DNA of 64,000 nucleotides from Callorhinus ursinus (taxonomy: Eukaryota; Chordata; Mammalia; Carnivora; Otariidae): the NCBI RefSeq assembly GCF_003265705.1, contig NW_020312968.1:378305-442304 (forward strand), read 5' to 3'. The notes under the pieces were generated by a model. The model saw nothing but the letters and a program-made list of their open reading frames with translations. It ran no database searches and was not told the DNA's origin. The position numbers and the translations under genes are program-made. This document shows positions 11,633 to 22,219 of the stretch, in pieces. Position 1 is the stretch's first letter; each line of letters starts with the position of its first letter.

Positions 11633-11849
11633 GGGGCACCTGGGTGGCCCATTCGATTAAGCATCCAACTCTCAGTTTCGGCTCAGGTCGTGATCTCATG
11701 GTGGTGAGATGGAGCAACTCATAGCCTGTGCGCTCAGTGCAGAATCTGCTTGAGATTTTTCTCTCCCACCCCTTCTGCTCTGCCCCTCCCTCTTCTTCTC
11801 TCTCTCTTTCTCAAATAAATAAATACATCTTTAAAAAAAGAAAAGAAAA
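11633..11849 (+). mobile_element. Can-SINE, sense, older subfamily
   Basis: The head GGGGCACCTGGGTGGCCCATTCG is followed by 'CATCCAACTCTCAGTTTCGGCTCAGG', an arrangement typical of an older Can-SINE type with a longer tRNA-related region. The middle reads GCTTGAGATTTTTCTCTCCC and the tail is AAATAAATAAATACATCTTT plus (AAAAG)n. The 16-base duplication GAAAAGGTCAAAAAGA is perfect at 11617-11632 and 11850-11865, so the insertion edges are certain. Confidence 0.95.
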
Positions 11850-11929
11850 GAAAAGGTCAAAAAGATCCTTAGTCCATTCAAATGATTAAGTTGGGGTATT
11901 ATTTCATTTGTCATCTGCCTGTAAGTCCT

Positions 11930-12060
11930 TTATTCAACTGATATTTATTGAACTCTGCTAACATTTATTAAATGTATGTAGATACATGCTCTCAAGTAGC
12001 TTAGAATTAAAAGGGTAAATACACATCAACAGTGGGCTGTAATGGAGAGCAAACCAACAG
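11930..12060 (-). repeat. L2 3'-end fragment, antisense
   Basis: 'TTTATTCAACTGATATTTATTGAACTC' followed by 'GATACATGCTCTCAAGTAGCTTAGAATTAAAAGG' matches the reversed L2 3' end (attcaacaaatatttattgagc ... ccctgccctcaaggagctta). Confidence 0.6.
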
Positions 12061-12079
12061 AACCAACAGAAGATATAAT

Positions 12080-12560
12080 GAATAAAAATCACCTTCCTCT
12101 TGGGAGATGATTCCTTACTCACTCTGGAGTATTCTAAGGTACCTGTCCATCACATGCCCCACCTCCTTCACCACAGGAACCAGCATATGCCCTATGCCAG
12201 CCAATCAGAGAACTCCAACTTCCCAGAAACAATGATAGAGCCAGGGTGGACACATGATCCAAACAGGGACAGTTGGCATCCTCTGGTGACTGGGGGGTGG
12301 GTTGGGGGTGTCGGGTATGGATATAAGTGTTGTGGAAGAGGATTTCTCTCCTTTTGAGATTAAGAGCTAAAAACAGCATGTAAATCTGGGGCTTGTGAGA
12401 ACTACTTTCCTATCATGCATGAGTGAAGGGTCTGCTGAATACTGAAATCAACATGAAGGAAATCGGAGCCAAGAAATGCAATGAAGGACAGATTCCTGAA
12501 GACATTAGCTGGGCATCACATTTGGTCAGCTCAACTACTAGATTTTCAGTGACATGAACC
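12080..12560. repeat. Old interspersed repeat, family not assigned
   Basis: The right half, with 'GAGCCAAGAAATGCAATGAAGGACAGATTCCTGAAGACATT' and 'TTTTCAGTGACATGAACCAATACAT' (about 12465-12570), resembles a common mammalian repeat whose end reads 'gagacagattcctgatgacat ... cttttcagttatgtgagccaataaattc'. I am not certain which family this is (LTR or LINE 3' end), so I leave it unnamed. Two short opposing open frames at 12100-12379 lie inside it and are not genes. Confidence 0.45.
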
Positions 12561-12599
12561 AATACATACATCTTTTATTTACCCCCATTTGTTTGCTAT

Positions 12600-13640
12600 T
12601 TCTTTCATTGAAAACTAAATCATCTCTCTAACACCAAGATAATTCCTGAATGGAGTTTGATTGAACTATAAACTTTTTCCATCTTCAGTATATTAATTTA
12701 CTCCAGGTGCTATGGGAGGAAAGAGGAAAGAACAGTTACTTACCTTCAGCTGGGGAATGTACCCAAGGCTTCATGAAGGCATGCTATTTCAGTGGAGCTA
12801 GGGTTTCCATAACTGTAAAAGCAGAGTAAGGACATTTGGGATGAGGAACTAAGAGTGAACAATGACAAAGAAATGTGAGAGCATCCGTGCACTTATAGAA
12901 CTCACTGGTTCAACATCGAATAGATGTAGAGGGAAAAAGGGGAAGTCGAGGCAGGGAGCTAGATGATAAAAGATCTTGAAGCAGTTCAGACTGTATAAAA
13001 TAAGTAAATAAAAGCCATTGGAGGCTTTGGAAGGAGGGAAAAAAAACCTTCACAATCTATCCTATTTCTTGGTAAATAATCCTGATAACAGCCTGAAGAA
13101 ATCATTAAATTAGGAAAGATTGGAACAGAAGTCAACCCAGGACCCAGGAGCCGACCCGGTAGAGAGGTGTTCATGACATAGGACAGGGCCAGGGGTATGG
13201 ATGAAAAGGGCTACATTCAAGAGACATTTCAGAGATAAAATTAACAGGGCAAGGTGACTAACGTTAAACTGTTTGAATAGTGTTCTCTGCCAATAGGGAG
13301 TTTTAAAAAAGAAATTGCGATCTGATAAAGTTTTGATGAAACAGTTTTCGATGGTTCAAACACCATCTTTCAGACAAAGTAGAACTAACCTTTGAGAAAT
13401 GCTTCGAAATGATCCAAAACAGGCAGATGTACTACGCTCACTCTAGTATCAGGAAGTGAAAGAATTTTACTTCTAAGTTTGACTTTATAACACATTTTAA
13501 ACTGCAGACAAATGAGCTGGCATAATGATAGAGTCACAAAATGAATTGCAAGTTGAATGTTAAATGATGCTTGCTTCCTTTGGGTTTTTGTATGGTCGGG
13601 CTTAATCTCAGGACAGCAACCAAATGTGAATGCCATTTTC
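12600..13640. other. Unassigned non-coding stretch
   Basis: No recognised gene or repeat. Confidence 0.45.
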
Positions 13641-13729
13641 ATTTCCTTCCATCCTTCACTTTTCTTCCTCTTTCTCTTCTTTTTTTTTTCTCTCTCTCTT
13701 TTTTTTTTTCAGTCTTTCCTCTTCGCTTA
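13641..13729 (+). repeat. Polypyrimidine tract
   Basis: About 89 bases, almost all C or T on the plus strand, including T10 and (CT)n blocks and ending TTTTTTTTTTCAGTC. It resembles a splice-acceptor tract by chance, but no exon-like frame follows. Open frames that cross it (13557-13811 plus, 13656-13838 minus) are low-complexity artefacts. Confidence 0.9.
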
Positions 13730-14915
13730 CTCCCTCCTTATAACAATTTTTAGTGGGGCTGAGAAGGAAAATTTTCTTTTCATCATGGAAATAAATCAGT
13801 GTGGTATTTAAAAATGGCAAAAGAATAATTAGAAACACTTTCTATGGTTTTAGGAGGGGGCCAACTTTTAAATCTGAGGCAACAAACACTGACTGACCAC
13901 TTGCCACATGGTGAGCCTGGGGCCTAGTGTAATTTTCCACCCAAAATAGACCTTTTCTCCAAAGATGCAATGCTCTGGATCTTCTCTTGGAGAGATGTGA
14001 CTCTTCTTATCTAATAATTAGAAATTTTCTCCTTCAGCAAGGTTACACTTGTAATCATAATATGAAATTTTAGGGTGATTTCCTTTTCTGGGTTGATGGT
14101 ATTATCATTTGAATTCCAATAGGGAGTGTGGAGATATTCTAGAAATGTCCATAATAATTTTTCCTGAGGGGACACAAATGTTGATTTCAAGTTGTAACCC
14201 CTGAAGTGGGGGGACGGGGAGTCCTCATTTCATGTTTTAACTTTCAGATGGATAGTGATCATTCATATTTAGTGGGATGTTGAACTAAGAGCAGACTGCA
14301 ATATTCAATAGTGAGTGTGAAATAATGTGTGCTCATGTCTAGGGAGGAGAAGCAGAGAGCCATTACAGCATGGTGGTCTTTGACAATGAAAGTAAGGCAA
14401 AAGGGCGGGGGGGAGAAGGAAAATTGAGTTGTCAATGCCAGAAATCGGTTGCCAATGAGAGCATGAAGCCCACCATCCACAGAGGACCCTCATAGACATT
14501 TTTCTGAACCCCAAATCAATACCATTAAAAAAGGAATCAGCATTATGTTTTTCGGGTAAATAGCACATGCTGTTCTTATTACACTAAGTAATAATCTAGG
14601 AGTTTAAACTGTGCACAGATAATTTCCTTCTCATCTTCGAAATGCAAAGAGGGGGAAAAGTGAATTCTTCTGACCATCTCCAAATCCCCCTCACACAAAG
14701 AAAGTAAGAAGTTAAGATATAGGACAGGACAAGAGAAAAATCTTATTTTATAAATTAAAGATCAAAAATAAAGGCGAAGGGTAAATAAGGATCCCTAAGG
14801 AAACATCAGTCTTAAAATCAGTTCTGAGGAACTTGAACATGGTTTTCTTACATATTAAGTTGAGCTCATCAAACTGTCTGAGCTTATTAAACTGGTTAAA
14901 ACTATTAAAAACGAT
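13730..14915. other. Unassigned non-coding stretch
   Basis: No recognised gene or clear repeat. Overlapping antisense open frames at 14259-14568 carry no domain that I recognise. Confidence 0.45.
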
Positions 14916-14919
14916 TTCT

Positions 14920-15138
14920 GAGGCATCTGTTGGCTCAGTTGGTTGAGCGTCCAAATCTTAGGTCATGATTTTGGCTCAGATCATGATCTCAGGGTCCTAA
15001 GATCAAGCCCTGGGTTGAGCTCCACCCTGAGGGTGGAGTCTGTTTAAGATTCTCTCTTTCCCTCTCCCTCTGCCCTTCCCCCCACTTTGCATGTGCTCTC
15101 TCTCTCAAAAAATAAATAAATAAACAAACAAATAAAAC
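14920..15138 (+). mobile_element. Can-SINE, sense, diverged
   Basis: The decayed head AGGCATCTGTTGGCTCAGTTGG is followed by a repeated 'AGGTCATGATTTTGGCTCAGATCATGATC' and GCTCCACCCTGAGGGTGGAGTC. The tail (AAATAAATAAATAAACAAACAAATAAAAC) is long. I see no convincing target-site duplication, so the ends are approximate and the copy looks old. Confidence 0.88.
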
Positions 15139-15339
15139 ATAACTTCTAAATTCCAATACCACAGAGACAAATGTGTGAATTAAAAAAATAAAAGATACAT
15201 TTCACCAAATCAAGGCTAGCTGCTAAAGAAGAGTATGTTCTCATAATTTCCTTTTTAAACACGATCACCACTAACAGTTTAACGAAAGGAAGAGGGAAAG
15301 AGAAATCTGCAACTTATATTAAGCTTGCACTTTTGTTAG

Positions 15340-15363
15340 AAAAAAAAAAAAAAAAAAAAAAAA
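15340..15363 (+). repeat. Poly-A run (24 A)
   Basis: An uninterrupted A24 with no recognisable retrocopy upstream. It could be the tail of a very decayed element or an expanded mononucleotide run. Confidence 0.9.
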
Positions 15364-15532
15364 CCCGCACACAAAATGAATGCATTTTTACCACATCTGC
15401 CTAACCTTGGAGCCTCACTGTGATGTTCACTCTGGCTCTGGAAGTTCTAAATGGCAAAAACATTCCTGGTTTCATTTGCAGTCTGAATGAGCAATTCTGT
15501 GATAACAGTGACATTTGAAATATTTGTGGTTT

Positions 15533-15736
15533 GGGGGCACCTGGGTGGCTCAGTTGGTTAAGCGACTGCCTTCGGCTCAGGTCATGATCTTGGAGTCCCT
15601 GGATCGAGTCCCGCATCGGGCTCCCTGCTCGGCGGGGAGTCTGCTTCTCCCTCTGACCCTCCCCCCCTCTCATGTGCTTTCTCTCTCTCTCATTCTCTCT
15701 CTCAAATAAATAAATAAAATCTTTAAAAAAAAAAAA
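15533..15736 (+). mobile_element. Can-SINE, sense, young-looking
   Basis: Near-intact head GGGGCACCTGGGTGGCTCAG, B box GGATCGAGTCCC, CT block near 15680-15706, then the AAATAAATAAATAAAATCTTT tail and A12. The perfect 16-base duplication GAAATATTTGTGGTTT lies at 15517-15532 and 15737-15752. Little decay is visible, so this is probably a recent insertion within the carnivoran lineage. Confidence 0.95.
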
Positions 15737-15819
15737 GAAATATTTGTGGTTTTGTGAAACATTTCCTCAGAATTATAAATAAGTCAAAAACATTGAATAG
15801 TGCAAAGAGGACCCTCCTT

Positions 15820-16241
15820 TTTTTTATTATTATCTTATGTTAATCACCATACATTACATCATTAGTTTTTGATGTAGTGTTCCATGATTCACTGTTTGCG
15901 TATAACACCCAGTGCTCCATGCCATACGTGCCCTCTTCAATACCCATCACCAGGCTAACCCATCCCCCTACCCCCCTCCCCTCTAGAACCCTCAGTTTGT
16001 TTCTCAGAGTCCATAGTCTCTCATGGTTCATCTCCCCTCCGATATCCGCCCCCCTTCATTCTTCTCCTCCTGCTATCTTCTTTTTTTCTTTTTTACCATA
16101 TAACGTATTATTTGTTTCAGAGGTACAGATCCGTGATTAAACAGTCTTGCACAATTCACAGCACTCACCGTAGCACATACCCTCCCCAATGTCTATCACC
16201 CAGCCGCCCCATCCCTCCTACCCCCCACCATTCCAGCAACC
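15820..16241 (-). mobile_element. 5'-truncated L1 3' end, antisense
   Basis: Reading the minus strand, the copy runs through a G-rich 3' UTR, 'GAACCATGAGAGACTATGGACTC', 'GCATGGAGCACTGGGTGTTATAC', 'GAATCATGGAACACTACATC' and 'GTAATGTATGGTGATTAACAT' into an AATAATAAAAAAAA tail. This is the 3' UTR of a young carnivoran L1 of which only about 420 bp was copied. A perfect 17-base duplication (CAAAGAGGACCCTCCTT, 15803-15819 and 16242-16258) brackets it exactly. No coding part of ORF2 is retained. Confidence 0.93.
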
Positions 16242-16259
16242 CAAAGAGGACCCTCCTTG

Positions 16260-17050
16260 AGAACCATAGAGGAAGACAAGATCCAGTGAAAAAAGTCATC
16301 TGTTTCACAGTGTAGCCCCATTTATAGCAAGACTTAGATGGCCCACACTTGTCTTTGGCCAATTAATTCAGTAATAATAAAGTTTATTAAACATCAATGA
16401 GTTGGCACCTAAGTTTCCACTTCTGAGCTAATAACATTTGTTTAGTAATGGTAAAATTCAGGGTTGTTGGGTTTTTTCTTTAGTTTAGACTTATGTGGTT
16501 TCTACAGTATGTTTACAGAATATAAAATGGTTATCAAATAGATCTTTACATATACATTTTTTATTACTCTGTTAACCAACATTTAAGCATAAGAATTGGG
16601 GGGGGGTAGTATGTAAAAACCATAAGATATGGAAGGTTGATGTTCTAGTAAAAAGGCTATTTCAGTAAACTCAATCTAAATCTACTCGTGCTATATGTGG
16701 GCATATGTTTAAGGTGTGCAACAGTATTAGATGATCTCCCAAACTATGTATTTTTAGACAGCAAGCATTTATAGCAACTACAGCGATGAATTAGCCAGAC
16801 CATCAGCCACAATTCAAAACACTTTAAAAGAAACTTCACAAAAATTAGTTGTCTCCTTTACTTCTGGCTGAAGGAAATAAAGAAGAAGGAAAGTTAAGTC
16901 CTCCAAGCCAACACCAAGGCAGAAAGCAAAAGACTTCAGAAATCCAAGAGGAATGACACACATTTTAAAAATAATACTGGATTTTAAAATTAAAGTCTTA
17001 ACTAAAGTGGTTCTAAAAATCAATGTGCTCTACTTCAGGGCAAGAGGAAA
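16260..17050. other. Unassigned AT-rich stretch
   Basis: No recognised gene or repeat; contains a G7 run near 16602. Confidence 0.45.
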
Positions 17051-17054
17051 GAAT

Positions 17055-17110
17055 GCCAACACATTCTAAGTACACAGTAGGCACCCAATAAGTCATTGCT
17101 GATTGATGGA
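17055..17110 (+). repeat. L2 or MIR extreme 3' end, short
   Basis: 'GTACACAGTAGGCACCCAATAAGTCATTGCTGATTGATGG' matches the shared 'cacatagtaggtgctcaataaatgtttgttgattga' ending of L2-type repeats. Confidence 0.5.
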
Positions 17111-17770
17111 AAAGCGATGACAAAAATCTCATGTCTTTCTAGAAATAGAGAATGAATCAAGGTTTTCTCTTTGTCTGGAAGTCCACCTTCCTGTGTGATG
17201 CGGGTGATCCAGATAGTATGTCATTAAAAGGGCAAGGAAGTTAGCCGGAGACATTTGTGAAAGAGACTTTAAATTGGCCAAGACAAGAAGACCTGCTTCC
17301 CACTTCCATACCATCTCAAAAAAAGAAGGAAGAAAAAGTTTTTTCGAAACTGAAGGGATGTTCTTTTCTCCATGACATGGGGAATAAATCCGAGAATGGC
17401 CTTTGCCATGAGCACTCTATGGCCTCTCCTATGAACACACTAACCTCATTGTTCTAGGAAGCAGGTGGGGAAGAAAGAGATGGCTTTCACATTTGAGTAA
17501 TAATCAATTCCTTCGCCTCTCTGGATCCTCCTTAATATCCAAAAGTAAACAAAATGAGGTGACAGTGGGACCATCTGGAAAACTCTCCGCTGTTCTTCTA
17601 ATCTTCACTCCAGTGGCACCTCATGGTGCCCGGATAAATATTATTGCTACATGTGCATGCTTTGGCTCTACATACAGAAGATGTAACCCTGAGAAGGCTA
17701 AAGTACAGAGAAGCTAAATGATGACTCTTCTAGACAACACAAAAGACTACAGGTGGTGCTTCCATATTAA
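17111..17770. other. Unassigned non-coding stretch
   Basis: Nothing recognised beyond short overlapping open frames (17129-17314 minus, 17257-17457 and 17493-17717 plus). Confidence 0.45.
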
Positions 17771-17889
17771 AGAGGGCACGTACTGCATGAAGCACTGGGT
17801 GTTATACGCAAACAATGAATCATGGAACACTACATCAAAAACTAATGATGTAATGTATGGTGATTAACATAACATAATAATAAAAAAAA
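17771..17889 (+). mobile_element. Very short L1 3' end, sense
   Basis: Contains the same 3'-UTR end as the antisense L1 near 16 kb: AGAGGGCACGTACTGCATG, GCACTGGGTGTTATACG, GAATCATGGAACACTACATC, GTAATGTATGGTGATTAAC, then ATAATAATAAAAAAAA. Only about 110 bp was copied. I find no clear target-site duplication. Confidence 0.9.
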
Positions 17890-18480
17890 GAATCTTTTAT
17901 TTTCAAGTGTACTGTTTAAGCAGGTGGACATTACATGACCATCCAGTGGATCCTATGCAAAATCACTAGTGCTTGCCTATCTGAAAGTGTTACCATTAAA
18001 AGGAAATTCTACTTAAGGAGAGAGCGCTGTGTGTATTTAACTTGAAAACAAGATTTGACAAGGTGACCATCTGTTTTCCCTTTCCCACTTAATTACAAAA
18101 GGAACGGTACTTGAAGCCAACCAAAATACCTGGAGAGGAATTGAGATTAGGACGTATTCGTTTCCTCTGCGAAGCACAAATCTAGTACTCGCTCCTAGGT
18201 CTACTTTGAAGACCAGCAGAGTCAGTGCCCTCACATTGGCTCTTGCAACACAGTCACTTGGCTGGAAGCCAGTCAACCTGAAAACAGTGACATCACTCAA
18301 ACCATTGCTAAAGGCTTCTCTTTGAAGAGACAAATGCTCCGTTGGGCGACACCTTATTCCATCAGCTCCACCCACTGCCAGAGTTTCTACCAGCAGAGTT
18401 TGTTCAGTGTTTATTTGTTTTTGAATAAAATATGCTTGAATAGAAAGGGGAAAAATAGTTCCTTGTAGAAGAAAGCACAA
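17890..18480. other. Unassigned stretch containing most of the longest open frame
   Basis: The longest open frame of the window (202 codons, minus strand, 18037-18645) lies mostly here and runs into the antisense of the next MIR. It has no recognisable domain, no signal peptide and no homologue known to me, so I do not call it a gene. Confidence 0.5.
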
Positions 18481-18489
18481 CTGACCAGA

Positions 18490-18645
18490 AGTCCAAAGAT
18501 CTAGGTACCAGCCCCAGGGTAAGTCACTCCTTACCTGTGTGACCCTAGGAAAATCACATAACCTGAGTCTCAATGTCCTTCCTTGTAAAATGGGGTTAGT
18601 AATACCAATTCTCCTTACCTTATAGAATGTTTGGGAAAGTTTCAT
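18490..18645 (+). repeat. MIR, sense
   Basis: 'TTACCTGTGTGACCCTAGGAAAATCACATAACCTGAGTCTCAATGTCCTTCCTTGTAAAATGGGGTTAGTAATACC' (18532-18607) follows the MIR core (tgtgaccttgggcaagtcac ... cctcatctgtaaaatggggataataat). Confidence 0.88.
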
Positions 18646-18649
18646 TTAG

Positions 18650-19290
18650 AGAATTGGAAACCGATAGGTAAGATGCAAAGTAGTTCACCAAGGTAAAGTA
18701 GTTTACAAAGGTAAAGTATTAATAACAACATCAAGGAAAACCTGTCACAGTGAGCCTAAAAAGAATCCCATCAGAGACCTTTCTACATCATGAGTAAATC
18801 CCCACCAGTGGTTAAGATAGCTTTCCAGTTGCCCTTTTTTGTTTATGCAGGACTTTGATGACCAGCTTCCAAATGACCATGAGAATAGTCAGATTGTCTC
18901 AGAGAAGTAATTACTTCAGAATACTTGGACTTGTGTAGACATGATTTTTGCAAGAGTATAAGTGAACTCTGTGTCCCTTAACTCTTTGGTATTTTCCTGC
19001 GAATATAGTGACCTTCATTCCAGTGTTGCCTTCTCCACTATGCGCACCACCAGACACGTGTGCCTATTTAAATTGAAATTAATTAAAATTAAATAACATT
19101 AAATCTTTAATTGCTCTGTCATACTAACTGCCTTTTAAATGCTCAGTAGCCCCAGGTGGCTAGTGGCTAAAATCCTGGTTAGCACAGCTGGAGAACATTT
19201 GCATCACAGAAAGTTCTATTGGACAGTCCCATTAGAGCATCAAAAAAGTAAGGGTTTACTTGAAGGGAAGTAGAGAAGTAAAGATAGCAT
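18650..19290. other. Unassigned non-coding stretch
   Basis: No recognised gene or repeat. Confidence 0.45.
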
Positions 19291-19294
19291 GTGC

Positions 19295-19490
19295 TTTCAA
19301 GTTCAAGCTTTGACTCAGTTCTGCCTTTTCTTGGGCAAATGACTTAAACTCCCCAAGACTCAGTTTTCTTCATCTGTAAAATGGGGACAATAATAGTACG
19401 GTTTGATAAAGTAACTATAAAATTAAGTGGAATAATATAGGTAAAGTATCTAGCATATTACACACACTCTACAAATGTTATTTATTACTG
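19295..19490 (+). repeat. MIR, sense
   Basis: Well-preserved MIR: 'GGGCAAATGACTTAAACTCC', 'CATCTGTAAAATGGGGACAATAATAG' and a 3' end resembling 'TAGCATATTACACACACTCTACAAATGTTATTTATTA'. It covers most of the element from the conserved core to its 3' end. Confidence 0.9.
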
Positions 19491-19494
19491 TATT

Positions 19495-20945
19495 TCATCA
19501 AGTCTAAGATGCAGAACTTTTCACATTTTAACATATCTCAAATTCGTATGTAATTTATAGTCAGTGCCAAAAGAAATTTGGCAGAGGAGTGAGTTGTGAC
19601 ATAGATGTCAATGCCTGCACATGTGCAAATTAGCATGTGTATAGGAGGTTATAGATTCATCTGAGTCTCACCTAAGCTGAGAGATGAGCCTTGTTAACAT
19701 GGCATGTAGTTGAACCTCCTTTTAAATTTGGATCCTAATTGTCATTTAAAATGGCTTTTAAAAGAACTGATTAAAATTTAACAGAGAAACAAATAATAAT
19801 TATCTTCGCAGAATATTGTCATGCTCTACACAATACAATTAAAGGCAATAAAAAATTGCCCTGTCTCTCGGAATAAGGCATGCCTTTCTCAAAACTATAA
19901 AGATTTGATGGTGTCTAGTCTTGAATCCCAAACAGTTACCACTCTGGTACCAGCATCCATCTATCAGAAATCCCCCACTGATTCTTAAGAACTATTTAAG
20001 GTCCAATATACCGTTCAGGGAAGGGGGAAAATATAATGATGACTTTAACCACACTGGAACAGTTCCTCAAGCCTGGAATACTGTGATACACCTTGAAATC
20101 AGTCTTCTGTTCTGACATGTGCTGAAAAGAGACAGAAAAGACAGGTCATAAGGTACCATGGAGGAGGTCAGCATGACATTATGGGTGGTGTCCAAAAGAG
20201 ACTCAGGAGAATATTTGGATTTTGAATGTGAAAAGGCTTGGGTTCAAATCAAACTTTCAAACTGAAGAATGTATGCCTATCAGAAAAAAAAAAAAAAAAG
20301 CTGTGTAAGCCCTTATAAATATGGGTGCTTTTTTTCCCTGAAAAGCTGTTATAAAATTTATGGTGTATCTAACAACCTATGGTGTCTGGTATCCTGGTAT
20401 CAAGGAAAGGCAGGATTCTATGTTTCCCCCACTACCCAAGACTAAAGCATTTCTGTGAAAACTTTGGTACGCTGAAATGGCATAAAGCAAGAGTATCCCT
20501 CCCCTTTCCACATTTTGCCACTTTGCTTGTCCAAAAGACTTGCATTAGTATAGTAACCTTAAAGCAAAATCCTCCTCAAATTTCTTTCACTTAGTGAGAA
20601 AGAAGTACTAATGTAGGTCCTTCATAAAAATGAAGTGACCTATTGCAAACTTTCGAAGACCGGGGCGTAACTGTATCAACAAGAAAAACCTTATGAGGAG
20701 AGAAGAAAGAAAAGAAAATCCCTATATCTCCTGAACTTAGCTCTAGAGGACAGTTTTTTTTTAAGTTTCATTATTAGTAATATATTTCATCAAATCTGAT
20801 CGTCTCATTGAGAAACACAATTATTTTAAAAGACCCTAAGGGGGGGGGAGAAAAAAACCTTGCCAATAAAACTGATAAAAATAACTTCTTATCATTTAGA
20901 ATTTTAGGTGTAATATGGTGTAATATTGGTACCATGGTGACATAT
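19495..20945. other. Unassigned non-coding stretch
   Basis: No recognised gene. Contains an A18 run at 20283 and a G9 run near 20840. Short open frames at 19921-20115 and 20379-20594 have no recognisable domain. Confidence 0.45.
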
Positions 20946-20949
20946 TTTT

Positions 20950-21067
20950 TTAAAGAGCCCTTATCTTTTAGGGATACGTGTTGAAATTTTTACAGAAAAG
21001 ATAATATGAAATCTGGGATTTGCTTCAAAATAATGTAGGAGGGTAGAGGAGAAGGGTGGTGTGTATG
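20950..21067 (+). repeat. Old L1M 3' end, left part (split by MLT1)
   Basis: 'AAATCTGGGATTTGCTTCAAAATAATGTAGGAGGGTAGAGG' is the characteristic L1M 3'-region phrase. It stops abruptly at the start of the MLT1 LTR and resumes on the far side. Confidence 0.7.
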
Positions 21068-21556
21068 TGTGATAGGCAGATTTCTAAAATAGTTCCCAAT
21101 GATCCTCACCTTGGTAGATATGCCCTTCATAAATCCCTCCCCTTGAGTGTGGGCTGGACCTAGTGACTTATTCCCAAAGAACAGAATTTGTCAAGGATAG
21201 TGGGATGTCTCTTTTATGATTAGGTTAAAAAACACTGTGACTTCCCTTCTTGCTCACAAGTTGCCATGTTGTGAGATGCTTTATAGGGATAGCCACATGG
21301 AAAGGAACAGAGAGAGGCCTCCCCCCAACAGCTCATGAGTCAATGACTCCTGTCAACAACCACTTGGGTAAGCTAGGAAGTGGATCCTTCCCAGGTGGGA
21401 TCTGAGGGGACTGCAGCCTTGTGAGATTAGCCAGAGGATCCAAACAAGCCTTATCTGGAGACCTAATCCACAGAAACTGTGAGATAATAAATACACAGTG
21501 TTTTAGGATGCTAAATTTGGGGTAATTCATTTTACCCCAGTGGATAACTAATAGAG
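21068..21556 (+). mobile_element. MLT1-type LTR (ERVL-MaLR), solo
   Basis: About 490 bp. It begins TGTGATAGGCAGATTTCTAAAATAG and contains 'CTTCCCTTCTTGCTCACAAGTTGCCATGTTGTGAG', 'GTCAACAACCACTTGGGTAAGC' and 'GCAGCCTTGTGAGA'. It ends with 'CCACAGAAACTGTGAGATAATAAATACACAGTGTTTTAGG' and 'GGATAACTAATAGAG'. These are the landmarks of an MLT1 LTR, including the AATAAA polyadenylation signal near 21484. No internal retroviral sequence is present, so it is a solo LTR. I cannot see an unambiguous 5-bp target duplication. Confidence 0.85.
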
Positions 21557-21690
21557 TACCCTACAAGACTGCCCAAGGTTTGATGACTTTGGAGGTGAGT
21601 GAGAAGTGTATGGGGGTTCATTGACTCTTCTTTCTACTCTCGTACATGTTTGAAATTCTCCATGACAATGAGTACTTCAAAAGTCATCAG
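21557..21690 (+). repeat. Old L1M 3' end, right part
   Basis: Resumes the L1M 3' end: 'GTGTATGGGGGTTCATTGACTCTTCTTTCTACTCTCGTACATGTTTGAAATTCTCCATGACAATGAG' corresponds to 'tacatgggggttcattatactattctctctactttt...gtttgaaattttccataat'. Confidence 0.7.
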
Positions 21691-21694
21691 TGAA

Positions 21695-21987
21695 ATATGG
21701 TAATGATGATTCACTGCCTTTCCTGTCTTCCATCATGGCAGTACCGATATTTTCCATATGGCCAAGCATTGTCTATATCTCTTGTTTTGATATGTTTCCT
21801 ACTCTGATTTGTCTACTGGGCTCCATAAGACAGTAAATATTTAGTTTCTGCTAAGCACTAATGAAGAAATGACCTAATGCACCCATTTAAAAAACCAAAT
21901 AAAAACTAAGAGAAAAGACTCTTCTTACATTTGTGATCAATGTGGAAAACAGCAACAGCATAAGTGAAGGTAAGTAATGATTAAAGG
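21695..21987. other. Unassigned non-coding stretch
   Basis: No recognised feature. Confidence 0.45.
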
Positions 21988-21999
21988 AATATATAAATA

Positions 22000-22207
22000 G
22001 GGGCACCTGGGTGGCTCAGTCATTAAGCATCTGCCTTCGGCTCAGGTCTTGGTCCCAGGGTCCTGGGATCGAGCCCCACATCAGGCTCCTTGCTCGGTGG
22101 GGAGCCTGCTTCTCCCTCTCCCTCTCCCACTCCCCCTACTTGTGTTCCCTCTCTCGCTGTCTCTCTCCCTCTCTCTGTCAAATAAATAGATTAAATTAAA
22201 TTTAAAA
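22000..22207 (+). mobile_element. Can-SINE, sense
   Basis: Head GGGGCACCTGGGTGGCTCAGTC at 22000, then GGGATCGAGCCCC (22067-22079), a CT-rich block and the tail AAATAAATAGATTAAATTAAATTTAAA. A 12-base duplication AATATATAAATA occurs at 21988-21999 and 22208-22219. The tRNA part lacks a few bases after the A box (TCAGTCATTAAGC). Confidence 0.93.
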
Positions 22208-22219
22208 AATATATAAATA

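Noticed and set aside
13641..13729. Splice acceptor (long polypyrimidine run ending in TTTTCAG)
   Set aside because: No open exon-like sequence with a donor follows, and the run is longer and more uniform than a normal acceptor tract.
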